Origin: Thinopyrum elongatum
Taxonomy: Eukaryota; Streptophyta; Magnoliopsida; Poales; Poaceae
Reading direction: 5' to 3'
Assembly (NCBI GenBank): GCA_011799875.1
Contig: CM022301.1
Coordinates: 212,495,888-212,559,887 of the forward strand
Length of the DNA: 64,000 nucleotides
A model generated the notes under the pieces. The model was not told where the DNA came from, did no database searches, and saw only the letters and a list, made by a program, of their open reading frames with translations. This document shows, one piece after another, positions 46,437-58,615 of the stretch. The translations under genes were made by a program, and so were the position numbers. Every line of letters starts with the position of its first letter. Position 1 is the stretch's first letter.

Positions 46437-47090
46437 TCACATGTCATGGACGGGATCCTTCCAGTTGGAAGAGCACAGACCCATGGTGCACTCTCTGATG
46501 TCACAGATGGGCTGTTTCACCTTGGAAGAACCTTTGTGGGTGCCCTCCTCGTGGTCGTGGTCGATGAGATCTGACTTGGCAATTGAGGATCCCAAGCCGC
46601 CGCCGTAGAACGTGTCCTTCAGAAATGACAAAATGGACTCTATGGCGTACAAGGATCGCAAATCCTTGACCACTTGATGGAGGAGATCAGCGGTAGGGCC
46701 ATCAAAGAGATTGACGGCGGTTGAACCAGAGGGGTTGGGGATGGACCACTTAACCTGTGACATGGCCCGCGTGAAGTCGTCACTGTCGACGAGCTTGATG
46801 TTGTAGCCAGCTTTCCCGAGATACAGTAATATGCTAGCCCGCTGACATGAAGCCTTCGGCATGGCAACGTAGTCAACGTCTTCGCCGGCTTTCGCAGTGA
46901 CGTGTTGCACCGGGATCGACAGGTCAGGGCGAACAGCGGCCACCTCACCAACGTCCACCGGAGAGGCCATGATAAACCTCTTCTTGGCCGAACGCTCGTC
47001 GGGCTCCCCGGGATACATGGTCGAGCTTAGGCTGCGACATTCTGGAGCAGGGGATGTGGATCTGGCGGGGAGGGACACCGCATGCCTCAT
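46437..47090 (-). CDS. hypothetical protein inside the CACTA element
   Basis: 217 codons from ATG at 47090 to the stop at 46437. An internal Met (MASPVDVGEVAAVRPDLS, residue 41) could be the real start. Recognisable stretches are SILLYLGKAGYNIKLVDSDD, WSIPNPSGSTAVNLFDGPTA and LHQVVKDLRSLYAIES; the C-terminus is His/Asp/Glu rich. No known domain could be assigned and there are no transmembrane segments. Codon content is balanced and GC-rich, unlike the AT-rich flanks, which supports coding. It lies about 0.8 kb upstream of the B3-like exons in the same orientation and may be the first exon of that gene. Confidence 0.5.
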   Translation of the reverse strand: MRHAVSLPARSTSPAPECRSLSSTMYPGEPDERSAKKRFIMASPVDVGEVAAVRPDLSIPVQHVTAKAGEDVDYVAMPKASCQRASILLYLGKAGYNIKLVDSDDFTRAMSQVKWSIPNPSGSTAVNLFDGPTADLLHQVVKDLRSLYAIESILSFLKDTFYGGGLGSSIAKSDLIDHDHEEGTHKGSSKVKQPICDIRECTMGLCSSNWKDPVHDM

Positions 47091-47649
47091 CTAAAAACTC
47101 AGGGGAGTGGGGCGATGGTATGGGAATTGCTGGGTAACCTGAACTTTATTATCTAAGCTAGGAGGAACAGGCAGACCGGCAGGGGTTGGCGGCGGCGAGC
47201 TAGGGTTCGAGGGGGGAGGGGGCTGGGTGGGGACTGTGGAGGGGGGGTGGTGTTTGAGGATACGCCGCGGCTACTAAATTTTTTAGTAATGATGGGTGGA
47301 GATGGTGGTGGACGAGGGAGGGCGACAGTTCAAATGCCTCGGCTACTGCAATATTACTATAAGGTCGGTGCTGGAGGAGTGTGGGCGACGGTTGAAGTAC
47401 GGCAGCTACTGAAATTTGGGTAAAGGAATTGATGCGGGACAGGAGTACCCAAGATTGCGCACGGTCCAATAAGAATATGCGTGCATGATAATAAGGAAAA
47501 GTGGCGGAACTGATGATTTTTGCAACGCTCAAGGTGGGTAGTTTGTTTTTAGATTTCTAGCTAGCTGGTCTATCGCTGATGGTTCATCCTAATTTTCAAA
47601 TGCAGACTTGGAATTCAATCTAAATAAACTACCCACCTTTAGCTTGTGC

Positions 47650-47842
47650 AGGTGGTGATTTTACAGCGCACTTGCATCACACACGGTTAAGCCAGTACCT
47701 CCACCCTTTGCTCGCGCTTGCGCAGTCGTGGTGATTTTACATCGCACTTGCATCGCACACGGTTGAGCCAGTACCTCCACCTTTGCTCATGCTTGCGTAG
47801 TCGTGGTGATTCACAGCGCACTTGCATCGCACACGGTTAAGA
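47650..47842. repeat. 76-bp tandem repeat, about 2.5 copies
   Basis: Units share gtggtgatt, gcgcacttgcatcgcacacg and gttaagccagtacctccacc. The cgcacacgg motif links it to the CACTA subterminal repeats, although it lies 3.5 kb inside the element. Confidence 0.8.
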
Positions 47843-47879
47843 CATTATACCAGTGTCCATTGAGCGTCATCAGAGTCTT

Positions 47880-48896
47880 TGCAGCAAAAAAACATTAGAG
47901 AGGGTCAGAAGACAGCCACACCAGCATGTGGCCCAAATATATATGAGTGAAAAGGGTGGTCTGTGATGTTCAAAATTCCAATGCACAACTTTGACCGTGC
48001 GGGCCCACGGTTGGGCGCGTCGTCGAAGATCGATGAGAGGGGCTAGAAGTCAAGAACCACCTGGAAGTGGCCAAATATATGTAGGAATATAGGGTGTGAT
48101 GTTTAAAACTTTAAATACACAATGCACAACTTTGGTGGCACCTGCCTCGCAAACCCGAAAGCACCCTTGGATATATCTATAATGACATAATGTCATAGCT
48201 AGCTAGGGTGCTTGACCCACCTCCCACTTCGTGTCAGCGGGGCGGATGCACGTAATGATACTTTGGTCATACATGCATGTCGCCATGGCCTACCATAAGA
48301 CGGACCAGTGAATCTATCGTTTGGTCAAACGACAACTGTTGTTGTCGATAAACCGCTTGGGCCAATAGATTGAACCATCATAAAAAATCGCACGAGAGGG
48401 ACCACAAAACCAGCACCTCTTGCATGCGGTCCAAAATGATGTACGTTGGAAGGGGTGATGTGTGTTTTCAATATAGAACAATGTAAAATTTAGATGTTGT
48501 GCCTACCTCTCGATACAGACAACAACCATGAAGGCCAGGTAGTTAAGGACGAGATATGCAGTGTACGGTGTAGGTCGAACCCAGCAATCCGAGCATGTGG
48601 AAGGGAATCCTGACAACGCATGAACTCGAGCTTTGGTTGAACGACATGTGACGGTGACCGGCCCCAACACGAACTAGGAGGAATCCATTCATGGCCAACA
48701 CATACCCCTCGTTATCGGTCAAAGAGATGATATATATACAGTCGGGGAGCCCACAGATATGCGTGTCATCACAAAAAACCGCACAAGGGAGATGTGGTCG
48801 ATCAGAAGACCTCGTATACACTACATGCGGCCCGAAAATATGTATGGGTACAGTGGTGTGTGATGTGTTTAAATCCCGAATGCACAACTTTGATGG
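47880..48896. repeat. degenerate 350-450-bp repeats, continuing after the solo LTR
   Basis: Landmarks such as ccaatgcacaactttga or variants (47980, 48122, 48879), catgcggcccgaaaatatgt or variants (48412, 48832) and the tcggggagcccacagatatg block (48742 and again 53337) recur. The array is split by the solo LTR at 48897-53081 and resumes to about 53430. Confidence 0.6.
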
Positions 48897-51800
48897 TGTG
48901 GCACCCCGGCTCAGAGAAGACCGGAATGCCCCGTATTCCAGCCTAGGGACAAGTCCTCTGGAATATGGCACTGTTGGCATAGAACAAATCAGCTTTTTAT
49001 TACAATGGATATGGTTACAAAGGGTACAAGGATTACATCGGCACGGCGACACTACGCCTGCCCGGGGTAGCTCTATCTTAACAGCAGAGTAACTCTCTCG
49101 GCAGCAGAACAGCGACGACGGTGATGGACTCCACTCCGCAGGGACTCTGGCTAGAACGCGTATCCGAGGTCACAAACTCGGGATCCTCGACAAGCAAGCA
49201 ATCATGGTATGACCGGCAAACTGGCATGGCACGCCAGGTGAGTACTTTGAATGTACTCGCAAGCTCACAACAAAGATCAACATTAAGGCAAGACAACATC
49301 ATAGCAAGATAGCTACTGAAGTAGATGCAGTAAGGTAAAGCATATTAAGTAGTTTAATCCATACTCCGAATAACCTCAGGATCCAATCTGAATCTGTTCC
49401 AAATCCAATCTAAATCATGTGGTCATCCGACCACTCATCCCATTGCCATCCCATGGCTGACATATCACATACCTGATCCCATTTGTACAACAAGTCTGAC
49501 CAACTTACTCTCTTCAGGGTTGCCTCACAACCCTCAGAATACTCATGATCCACCGTGTATTTCCAATCTTACGATGAGTTCTTCCATCATTATCACTACT
49601 ATGGTTGACCACCTAAAGAGGTCTGGACAGACTGTCCAATACTGTGGACACGGCTATTCGAATAGATTTTACACTCTGCAGAGGTTGCGCACTTTACCCA
49701 CACCATGGAGCACCTGACCTCGTGATCCCATTCGGGTGGACCAGCGTTGCTCCAACGAAACCCGCCTGACCCGTGACTCTCCCATCGTACCACCAGCAAT
49801 CATCCTCCCCCGGAGTCCTGCCCTGGGTGGCCCCTGTGTCACCGCGTGACACCTGCCACCGTCGTGGCTAACAAATTGTCCCAAACGGGGACCTGGTACC
49901 ATATAACTCAACTAGGCTCACAAGGTTATCGCCGCCTACCGGGCCAGGGTAGCGCGCACACATAACCTTCCCTATCGGGCGGTACCGGTGAAAGAGCACG
50001 CGATCAGACCAAGTCAAGGCCATCCCATACTGGCAAATGTGGCTGCACGGATAAGTCCGGACAGGTGACTCTGGATCAACCATGAAGTATCTAGTCTCCG
50101 AACAATCTCTATCATGGCTGACACTCTGATATCATAGCAATCCAAGTCAAAACGATATCTGGCTAGAAATCCGGTAACCAGTATGCTTAAGCCATTGCTA
50201 CTAATTCATCTCCATGAACTGCCGGATGAAATCCAGAATAATCATAGACGGTAATCTCAACATCATGGCATCAACGAGTGGGTAAACTACTAGTCACTAA
50301 CAATCTGGTACTCAACATGGCAGTCACCTATCCAGGAAATTACTCAAGCATTGTGTAATCCAATTCATTTCACAAATAACTCATACTTGTTGTTAAAGTA
50401 AATAGTTAAACTATGATATTGTAATGCAATCATGTAGATGAGAGTTGTGGCTTGCCTGAGGATGAAGGAATCATCGGGAAGGAGTGCGGAGAGGCCGCGG
50501 AGTTGATTGCCGGAAACAGTTCTCTCCCGGAGGGGGCTCTTTACGGGCAAGGGCAAAATGGTCATTTTCACAGTGTGTAAACATTATGCAAATGACTCCA
50601 TCGGAACGGGCTCGACAAGACGAAGACGTGGGCGTTGGATTCACCTGATTCGGAGTTACGGATGAAAAGTTATAACCCAACGAAGTTCAGGGACTAATCT
50701 ATAAACAGAATCTTTACAAACTAGTCCCTGGCTGATAAAACAGAAGGCACTTTTCTGGAAATACGCTTTACAGAAGAGAAAGCGCACTTTAGCCTGAACA
50801 GCTCCAGAAATGTGTTTTCAGAAGAGGGAAACGTACTTTGGAGAGTACGTTTCCACTTAATCTGACCGCGGGCCCGGCCGAGTCAACGCCGTGACATTGA
50901 CAGGCGGGCCCCGCGGCTGACCTCTCTCTCCCCTCCCTCCCCTTCTTCTCCCCCGACCGGGCGCGATAGAGGAGGGCCGAGGCCGTGCGGCGCCGGCGCT
51001 GGCCCGGCCAACTCCGACCGTCTCCGGTGGAGCTCGAACCACCGGAGGGTTCGCCGTGAAACGCCGCGCCGGGGAGACCTCGCAGGGTTTGCGGCGAAGG
51101 GCCATGGGGCCGGTAGTGGTGGGGTGCAGAGGCGGGCGCCGGCGAAGGGCGCAGGCGGCTCCGGCTGTCTCCGGCCGAGCGGAGACTACCGGCGTCCTCG
51201 GGACGGTTCGCTGCACCCGCCTGGTGCAGCAGCAGGGTAGGGGGAGGGCGGGAGCCGCCACAACTTGGGGTGGCAGTGGGTACGGGCGGCGACCGAGCTC
51301 GGGGAAGGGGCGGACATAGCGACTCCAGCGAGGCAGGGAGTAGATGGACGGATTCACCAGGGTGCGGGGAAGGTGGTGGTGAGGTCAAGAGGAGGAATGG
51401 GGCTCGGGCTCGCTCGAATTTGAGCAGGGCTCCACGGCGGCCATGGCGGCAAAGGGCGGTGAGGAGGGGCTCTGGAGCTCGAGGGGAGAGGGGCTGGGGC
51501 TTGCTGGCATGTGGGAGGGCTCGGGCACGCCTTAAATAGGCTCGGGGAGGAGCTACGAGACGACGGCGGAGCTTTGAGAGGCACGGCGAGGTGGCGGGAT
51601 TCCAGAGGTCGGTAGAAACGGCCATGGACTCGGGAACGAGGGGGAGAAGCTACCAGAGGGCACACGCGTGCGGTGGGGAGCTCTCCAGCGCTCGCGGACA
51701 AGCTGGGACTGGCCGGAGGTGGCTTCCCGACGAGACCAAAGTACAGAGCACCGCGGCTGCTGACTAGAGTCGTGGTCACCACCGGCACCACGCGTCCGCG

Positions 51801-53081
51801 GCACCCAGACACTTCCAGGCCTTGTCAACGCGGTGTATCAGAGGTTGGTAAGTGCCAAAATGCAAAGAAACAAGAATAGTGGTCAAGGAGGTGACTAGAG
51901 CTTGCTGGCAACCACAGGAACAACAAGGTGCTTGAAATGATATGAGAGAGATTGAGCAGGGGATAGACTCTGGTTTTTGGCTGAGGGTGATCACATACTA
52001 GGGTGATCATCTCTGCAAATTTGCAGCTCATTTGGATGAAGATAAATAGCACTTGCAGTTCAATGGGCTCTACTGGACAGAAATGCAAAATATGAAGTGG
52101 CACTCACGTACTTGCTTGGAATGAGCTGAAATTTGGAGGAGATGAATGATTTGATCAAATGAAGACACTGTAAAATTTTCATACCATTTGGACATGCCAA
52201 AATAGTACTTCCTTCACAGATATCCTCTCTGACCAGAATCTTAGAAAAATTCTAGGGGATTATTGGAAGATGGAATGAGCCCAAATTTTGTGGAGATAGG
52301 TTATATGGGTAGGAGAATGCTCTGGTAAATTTTTAGCAATTATGGAGCAATATAAAATATAGTTGCTTCCCAATGTGAAAATCTGACTAGAAACCAAGAT
52401 TTGATGCTATGCTCACATAGATGATTGGATAGGGTTGAAACTTGGTGGAGAGTCATGATTTGAGCATATGAAGATGCTTGCAAAATTTCAACTCATTTGG
52501 ATACTCCTAGCTATCACTTGCTTCACAAAGATTCCAGTTGACCAGAAACTTTGGAAATTAGCCAAGGGAGATCTAATATCCAAATGAAGTTGAATTTTGA
52601 CATGTGGCAATTTATATGGATAGGAAAGAATGCCCAAAAAGTTTGGGACCAAGAAAGCAAATATAAAGGGTACTTGCTTCTCAAAATGCCATATAGGGCA
52701 GAATAGCAAATGGAATATTTGTGAAATATTTTTGAACATGGCAAGGAAAGGTTTTGACATATCTGAGGAAGATATGTCCCAAAGTATTTATGAGAATTAT
52801 TTGGAGATCTTTGGAATGATGGAAATATGGGTTGCTTCACAACTGAGGGCAGACAAGGTTATTCCTTTAATAGAAAAAGGAATATTCCCAAGAAAAAGAA
52901 TATTGGGGTTTGGCCCAAGATGGAAATGACATGGTCTTGGGATGGTTTTGAGGTTGGCAAGCCACTTGGGAAGAAGATTGAAGAGTGATCCCTCCAGGTT
53001 GCAAGACTACTAAGCCACAGAAAAGCGAATCCGGACCAAAATCAAAAGAAAAAGAAAATGGGCAAAATCCAGGGTGTTACA
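48897..53081 (-). mobile_element. solo LTR, 4185 bp, with perfect target duplication
   Basis: On the minus strand it begins TGTAACACCCTGG and ends GCCGGGGTGCCACA. The five bases gatgg flank it on both sides (48892-48896 and 53082-53086). There is no internal region, primer site or second LTR, so it is a solo LTR left by LTR-LTR recombination. It has a GC-rich centre with spurious frames on both strands (50789-51828) and a TATA-like tatttaagg near 51533 in its own orientation. It is different from the B LTR in sequence but similar in size and end type. Confidence 0.92.
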
Positions 53082-53436
53082 GATGGGCCACAACTATATT
53101 ACAAACCGAACACCGTACCCGACCCCAAGCCTGGTTCAATACGTACGATGTCGATTTCCCAACTTCGAGGCGGTGGGGGGGTGTCGTCCAACGCATGCTC
53201 TCAAACTTTATTTGGTCCAACATGGCACACATAGCAATAGGAAACCATCATGGTCAAACCCTTCTTGTTGTTGGGTCAAAGGGATAGATTGTGTGGGGCC
53301 CCCTCATTATCGGTCAAGGATAATATATATATACCTCGGGGAGCCCACAGATATGTGCGGCGTCTATAAACCGCACAAGGGAGACATGCTCGATCAGAAC
53401 ACCCGGCCCCCTATACCCTGCATGCGACCTGAAAAA

Positions 53437-53583
53437 GGTTTATATAATCGCCATGACAGGTCACTATAGAGTCAATCATTCTTTAATTTTTTAGAGCAAA
53501 AAATAACCAATAAAAACATAGTCTACAAATTAGCAAAACAAGGATCCCAAGGTTTATATAATCGCCATGACAGGTCACTATAG
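53437..53583. repeat. direct repeat of tttatataatcgccatgaca
   Basis: A segment of about 37 bases (aaggtttatataatcgccat and onward to tcactatagag) occurs at 53437 and again at 53550. It is part of the CACTA internal region. Confidence 0.8.
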
Positions 53584-53640
53584 AGATATTTATCTCTATA
53601 ATGACTGTGTCATAGAATTTAAATGAAGCTTGAGATATGC

Positions 53641-53700
53641 AACTTCCCACAGGGTCACCCATCCTTGGACTACTCCAGCCCGAGCACGCTTAACTTCTGC
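53641..53700 (-). ncRNA. 5S rRNA-like 3' half (pseudogene or 5S-derived repeat)
   Basis: On the minus strand the sequence carries gaagttaagc (53688-53697), cgtgctcgggc, gagtagt and ggatgggtgacc (53653-53664) followed by gggaagt. These match, in order and spacing, the intermediate element and box C of the plant 5S rRNA internal promoter. The 5' half of 5S rRNA is not recognisable. It probably derives from a 5S-containing TRIM or SINE-like repeat rather than a working 5S gene. Confidence 0.75.
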
Positions 53701-54292
53701 ATTCTATTCGACTAGGCTACCGGATGGGAAGCCGCCCCTTGCTGATAGGAATTGCCTCCTTGCCTTTAAGGCATTTCACGCTAGTCACCCTATGGGACCT
53801 ACTCCCTCCTATCACACACATTTGTGCTTTTAGAAACTGTGTGCGATATTTACATGGCCGGTGTGTCGTCGCCTAGCCTTCAATGAGCACTGACACTGGT
53901 AGCGGGAAAACGATGGGAGAAGAGGTGGGAAACCAATGAGAGGAGTGGCGGGAAACCGATGAGAGGAGTGAAGGGAAACGGTAGCCTGTTTGGATATATA
54001 ACAACATTAATATAGAAAACTTAGTAGAGAAGGAAGCGTGGGCTAGCACGACGCATGCGCACAGTGCTTACCCATATACTGCATGTGCTGTCGAAAGGGA
54101 TAAGGATTGTCGTTCGCTCTGGGAGCATCCAACGGTACAGACGTACGATCCGTGGGGTTTGGGTTCTGGCAAATCATAACGCACAACTCAGATCGCGCGC
54201 GCAGCAGGAGGGGGAGGGGGCATCGGCCACGGTTTGGTAGGCACACGGCTTTCGTGAGTGAACCGTGTGTATTTGAAAACATTTTGTGAGAA

Positions 54293-56415
54293 GAATCTCA
54301 GTTTTTAAATCCCCGTAAATCCAAAACTCACCCGAAAATCGTGAAACTTGGCATGGTGTCACGACATGGCACATATATGTTGATGATTTTTTTTGTCCAT
54401 TTTGGCGCAAGTTTTATTACAAGCCTCTTACAAACCGGAGCTTCTCTCAAAGAAGCCTCGTGGTTCCGATAGGGAAACGTGTCCCCCTTGTGGGCGAAAC
54501 GATAATCACTACCTCTTTTCGCCTTGTATTTTCTTCTACGGGCAACATGGAACGACAGGATATCCATGCTGAAATTTAAACTTATTCAAGGTTCGTTTGG
54601 CCTTTTTATACACTAATTGAGTTTCCTAGGCATTTAATGTCCATAATCCAAATCTGAACTACAAATACATGCTCCAGTTCACCAAAATGGCTAGAAAAAT
54701 TATACATGTGTCCTTGGGTGCATGTTTAGGTCCCATGCCAGGATTGGGAATGAATTACAACCGTACCGGCATCCTGGCTCGTCCTCAAACATTTGGAATC
54801 TCGGTTTTTAAATCCCCATAAATCCAAAACTCACCAGAAAGTCATGAAAGTTGGCATGGTGTCACGTTATGGCACATATATGTCATGGTAAAAACATTGT
54901 CCAATTTGGGACAAGCTTTATTACAAACCTCTTACAAATCGGAGCTTCTCTCAAAGAAGCCTCGTGGTTCTAATAGGGAAACGTGTTCCCCTTGAGGGCG
55001 AAACGATAATCACTGCCTCTTTTCGCCTTGTATTTTCTTCTACGGGCAACATGGAACGACTGGATATCCGTGCAGAAATTTAAACTTATTCAGGGTTCGT
55101 TTGGCCTTTTTATACACTAATTGAGTTTCCTAGGCATTTAATGTCCACAATTCAAATATGAACTACAAATACATGCTCCAGTTCACCAGAATGGCTAGAA
55201 AAATTATACATGTGTCCTTGGGTGCATGTTTAGGTCCCATGCCAGGAATGGGAATGAATTACAACCGTACCGGCGTCCTGACTCGTCCTCAAACATTTGG
55301 AATCTCGGTTTTTAAATCCCCATAAATCCAAAGCTCACCAGAAAGTCATCAAAGGTGGCATGGTGTCACGTCATGGCACATATATGTCGTGGTAAAAACA
55401 TTGTCCAATTTGGGCCAAGCTTTATTACAAACCTCTTACAAACCGGAGCCTGTCGCAAGAACCCTCGTGGTTTCGATAGGGAAACGTGTCCCCTTGTGGG
55501 CGAAACGATAATCGCTGCCTCTTCTAGCCTTGTATTTTCTTCTACACGCAACACGGAACAACAGGAGATTCACGCTGAACTTTGAAATTATTCATGGTTC
55601 ATTTGACCTTTTTTATTCATTAATTGAGTTTTCTAGGCATTTAATGTCCATAATTCAAATCCGAACTACAAATACATGCTCTAGTGCACCAAAATGGCTA
55701 GAAAAAACATACATGTGTCCTTGGGGTGCATGTTTAGGTCCCATGAAAGGAATGGGAATGAATTCAACCGTCTCAGCGTCCTGGCTTGGCCACAAACATT
55801 GCGAATCTTGGTTTTTAAATCTCTGTAAATCCAAAACTCACCAAGAAATCATGAAACTTGGCATGGTGTCACTACATGGCACATATATGTCGTGGTAAAA
55901 TAATTGTCCAATTTGGGCCAAGCTATATTACAAACCTCTTACAAACCAAAGCTTCTCACAACCCTCATGGTTCTGGTAGGGAAACATGCCCCTCTTGTGG
56001 GAGAAACGATAATCACTGCCTCTTCTCGCCTTGACCTTTGTTTTCTACAGGCAACATAGAATAAGAGGAGTGTCGTGCTGAAATTTGAAACTGTCCAGGG
56101 TTCGTTTCGCCATTTTATATATTAATTAAGTTTTCTAGGCATTTAATGTAGTCCATAATTCAAATTTGAACTACAAGCACATGCTCCAATGAAGCAAAAT
56201 GGGTGGGAAATCATACATGTGTCATTGGATGCATGTTTAGGTCTCATTGAAGGAATGGGAATGAATTACAAACTTCTCGTCATCCTGAAACATTGAGAAT
56301 CTTGGTTTTTAAATCCCAGTAAATCGAAAACTCACCCAAAAAACATGAAACTTGGCATGGTTTCATGACATGGCACATATATGCTGTGGTAAAAAAAATC
56401 GTCCAGTTTGAGACA
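54293..56415. repeat. tandem array of about 500-bp units, just over four copies
   Basis: Unit starts (gaatctcggtttttaaatcc or a variant) are at 54293, 54796, 55300, 55803 and 56297, so the period is 503, 504, 503 and 494. The first three units are similar, and later ones are more diverged. Each has gcatggtgtcac, cacatatatg, tttattacaaacctcttaca and gggaaacgtgtcccc or variants. The last copy stops at about 56415. Short frames on the minus strand recur in the units but are not conserved at their ends. Confidence 0.9.
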
Positions 56416-56559
56416 AGGCACACACATTTATAGCCAACGAAGTCCTTTTGAAACAAATAGCTGACACGTTAATATCGCAAACGGTTGTATTATATGAACC
56501 GTGTGTTCCCGTAACCATTTAAGTGCGGCCACGTGTCCCTGTTTTCTTATGGGATAGTA

Positions 56560-56616
56560 CTACCTCCGTCCTCGTTCATTGGTCATCTTTGTATATTGTG
56601 CCAAAATTTAACCATA
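56560..56616. mobile_element. MITE fragment related to 36000-36226
   Basis: Begins ctacctccgtcctcgttcat, followed by tggtc and tgtgccaaaatttaacca, then breaks off. A truncated copy of the 5.8 and 36.0 kb MITE family. Confidence 0.55.
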
Positions 56617-56664
56617 CTCGGTGGCGTGCGTGCAGCTGTTTGATTAGACAGGATGAGCGCGAGA

Positions 56665-56772
56665 AGTTCGCCGTGCAGGCTTGACGGGACACGTGCGAGC
56701 AGTCCGCCGCGCAGGCTCGACGGGACGCGTGCATCCTGTCCACCTTGCAGGCCCGACGGGACACGTGCGAGC
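56665..56772. repeat. 36-bp minisatellite, three copies
   Basis: Three consecutive 36-base units with gcaggctcgacgggacacgt or variants (56665, 56701, 56737). Being a multiple of three, it keeps open frames on both strands. Confidence 0.85.
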
Positions 56773-57000
56773 AGCAAGGCCACCCATGCTCACTGGGAAG
56801 CGAGCTCTTTGACCTCCATCCACCAGCTTCCCGCCTCGCTCACAACTTCTCCATTAATGGCGGCCGAGCCGCTGTTTAACACGAGGTTAATTAAAGCACC
56901 TGGACGGAGGGTGTTTGCTTGTGATCCCATGGCCCCGCTCAACGTTAGCATTTGCTTTGTTCGTGTTTTCAACTCATATTCCGGCCTAATTTAAAATGCC

Positions 57001-57140
57001 ACATAGGGCAACGGATAATACGACGACAAATAAAATGGCAACGGATAATACGACGACAAATTTACAATGGCGCGGATAATAATTGTCTTACATATCCCGG
57101 ATAATTTAAAATGCCACATGCGGCAAAGCCCGGAAGACAT
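57001..57140. repeat. 3' cassette shared by the two CACTA ORF modules, copy 1
   Basis: The motifs aatttacaatggc, ataattgtc-tacatat and ggataatttaaaatgccaca followed by tgcggcaaagccc recur at 58345-58425 in the same order. Each copy lies just downstream of a minus-strand ORF. It also contains an internal duplication of aacggataatacgacgacaa. Confidence 0.75.
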
Positions 57141-57192
57141 GGGGGCAAGAGAAGAAGGAAATCGCAGACAACGATCTGGGTCGCTACTGTCT

Positions 57193-57795
57193 CTACTCAT
57201 CGATGGATCGCCGAGCGACGACATCCTCCAGCTCCTTCTTCAATTCCTCACGACTTTGCTTGAAAGCAGCCACGGATTCCTCCACCTCCCGCTCGCGCTC
57301 AATCCAGAGCATCCTCAAGTCACCCATCAGTTCCTCGATGACCGCTGTCAGCGTCATCCCCGAGGCACTGCTCTGCTCATGCAGCATCTTCCAGACGGCG
57401 GCCTCCTCCTCGTTCTCGGCGAGCGCCTTGAGGAGCTTCGCATTGTCACCCATGAGTTACTCGACGAGGCCGGTCGCCTTCTCAACCGAGGCATCGCTGA
57501 TCTCGAGCAGCTTCATCAAGCCGTCGACCAGATCCTGCTGCTTAATGAGGCCAGCGAGAATGTCGTCGTCGCCGGCCAAGGACTTTAGCAACGCTAGCTC
57601 GTCGCGATCTCCGACGCGGCGAGTGCGCTTGTGAGAGCCCTCGCGTGCCCGTGAGAGCTCGTTCGAGGGCTCCGCGGCACGCCGGGACATCTCTGTTGTG
57701 GCTGCCGCTTCACGGCGGGACCTCTCTAGTGCTTCCGCGGCCTTGGTCTTTGCTGCCTGGTTATATGTCCACCCGAAACTCCTCCTACCGGTCAT
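57193..57795 (-). pseudogene. coiled-coil protein ORF with one premature stop
   Basis: One minus-strand frame runs from ATG at 57795 to a stop at 57193, broken by a single TAA at 57457-57459 (about 200 codons). The N-terminus is MTGRRSFGWTYNQAAKTKAA. Then follow Arg/Glu/Ala-rich helix-forming stretches, DELALLKSLAGDDDILAGLI, and, past the stop, MLWIEREREVEESVAAFKQS and ELKKELEDVV. It looks like a mainly helical or coiled-coil protein of unknown family. A TATA box (ctataaaaact) lies about 80 bases upstream of the ATG (57872-57882). It is in the same orientation as the other ORFs of this CACTA element. Confidence 0.5.
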
Positions 57796-57871
57796 GGCGG
57801 AATGACTTGACAGAAAAGACCAGTTTTGTGGGTGATGAGGAGAGGAACTGTGAAGTAGTTTTCGAGTGGGT

Positions 57872-57882
57872 AGTTTTTATAG
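57872..57882 (-). promoter_or_regulatory. TATA box upstream of the coiled-coil ORF
   Basis: The minus strand reads gggctataaaaactac. It lies about 80 bases before the ATG at 57795, and the intervening leader (cacagttcctctcctcatca) is pyrimidine-rich, as in plant 5' UTRs. Confidence 0.55.
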
Positions 57883-58344
57883 CCCGGTGCTAAGTGTGAA
57901 CACATATTAGTTTGATCGGTGTGAACAGATTTGCAATTACTTATTGCGTTGTAATCTGCAATGTGACGAGAAACAAGGTCAAAAATTATTGATGGTTCTG
58001 GGCCTACAAAGCCCGTTTTTGTTGTTCTGGCTCATCGCAAACAGTTCTTTTGGATCAACCGTATGCCATGCATCGGAAGCCCGAAACGTGGGCCCGCGTT
58101 CTCGGATGTACGTGTACGTGTACGTGTCTGCCCACTATCACACACAGTCAAGATATCACCATCGTGTCCGATGGATGCACCGTCGCGCCTCCCACGGGGT
58201 GCCAGAAGGTTGACCACATGGTTGCTCGCCGTTGAGGCGGCCACGGCGCGCTCTGCTCGCATCCATCTGCGTGCTTTGCTCACCATTGAGGCAGCCGTGG
58301 CGCGCTCCGCTCTAGCGTCCCTGTGCGCGCTCTGCTCGCCATTG

Positions 58345-58425
58345 AGGCAAATTTACAATGGCAACAGTTAATAATTGTCATACATATTCAGGATAATTTA
58401 AAATGCCACATGCAGCAAGGCCCAA
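58345..58425. repeat. 3' cassette, copy 2
   Basis: It has the same motif order as 57001-57140, downstream of the ORF at 58616-59206. Directly beside it (58215-58345) lies a tandem repeat based on ttgaggcggccacggcgcgc. Confidence 0.75.
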
Positions 58426-58615
58426 AACACTCACGACCTACATATGCATACAATTATAATAAAATATAGGCTAAAAGGCTGAGCTAGCGGCCTTCCGACG
58501 ACGGTCTTCTCGGACTCCATGATCAAGATAGCACGCTTGCGGCCATTCATTCCAAGTGTCCCGACCTGCCTCCGCCTACGGAGCTGTTGGCGCTGGGAGG
58601 CTCTTGGGGCTTCTA

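Noticed and set aside
50789..51828. Pro/Arg/Ser-rich frame of 278 codons in the solo LTR
   Set aside because: It lies wholly in LTR sequence with overlapping frames on both strands and has no recognisable domain.
54328..55554. Minus-strand frames in the 500-bp array as a repeated gene
   Set aside because: Frame ends and lengths differ between units, with no start context or constraint. They are treated as shadows of the repeat.
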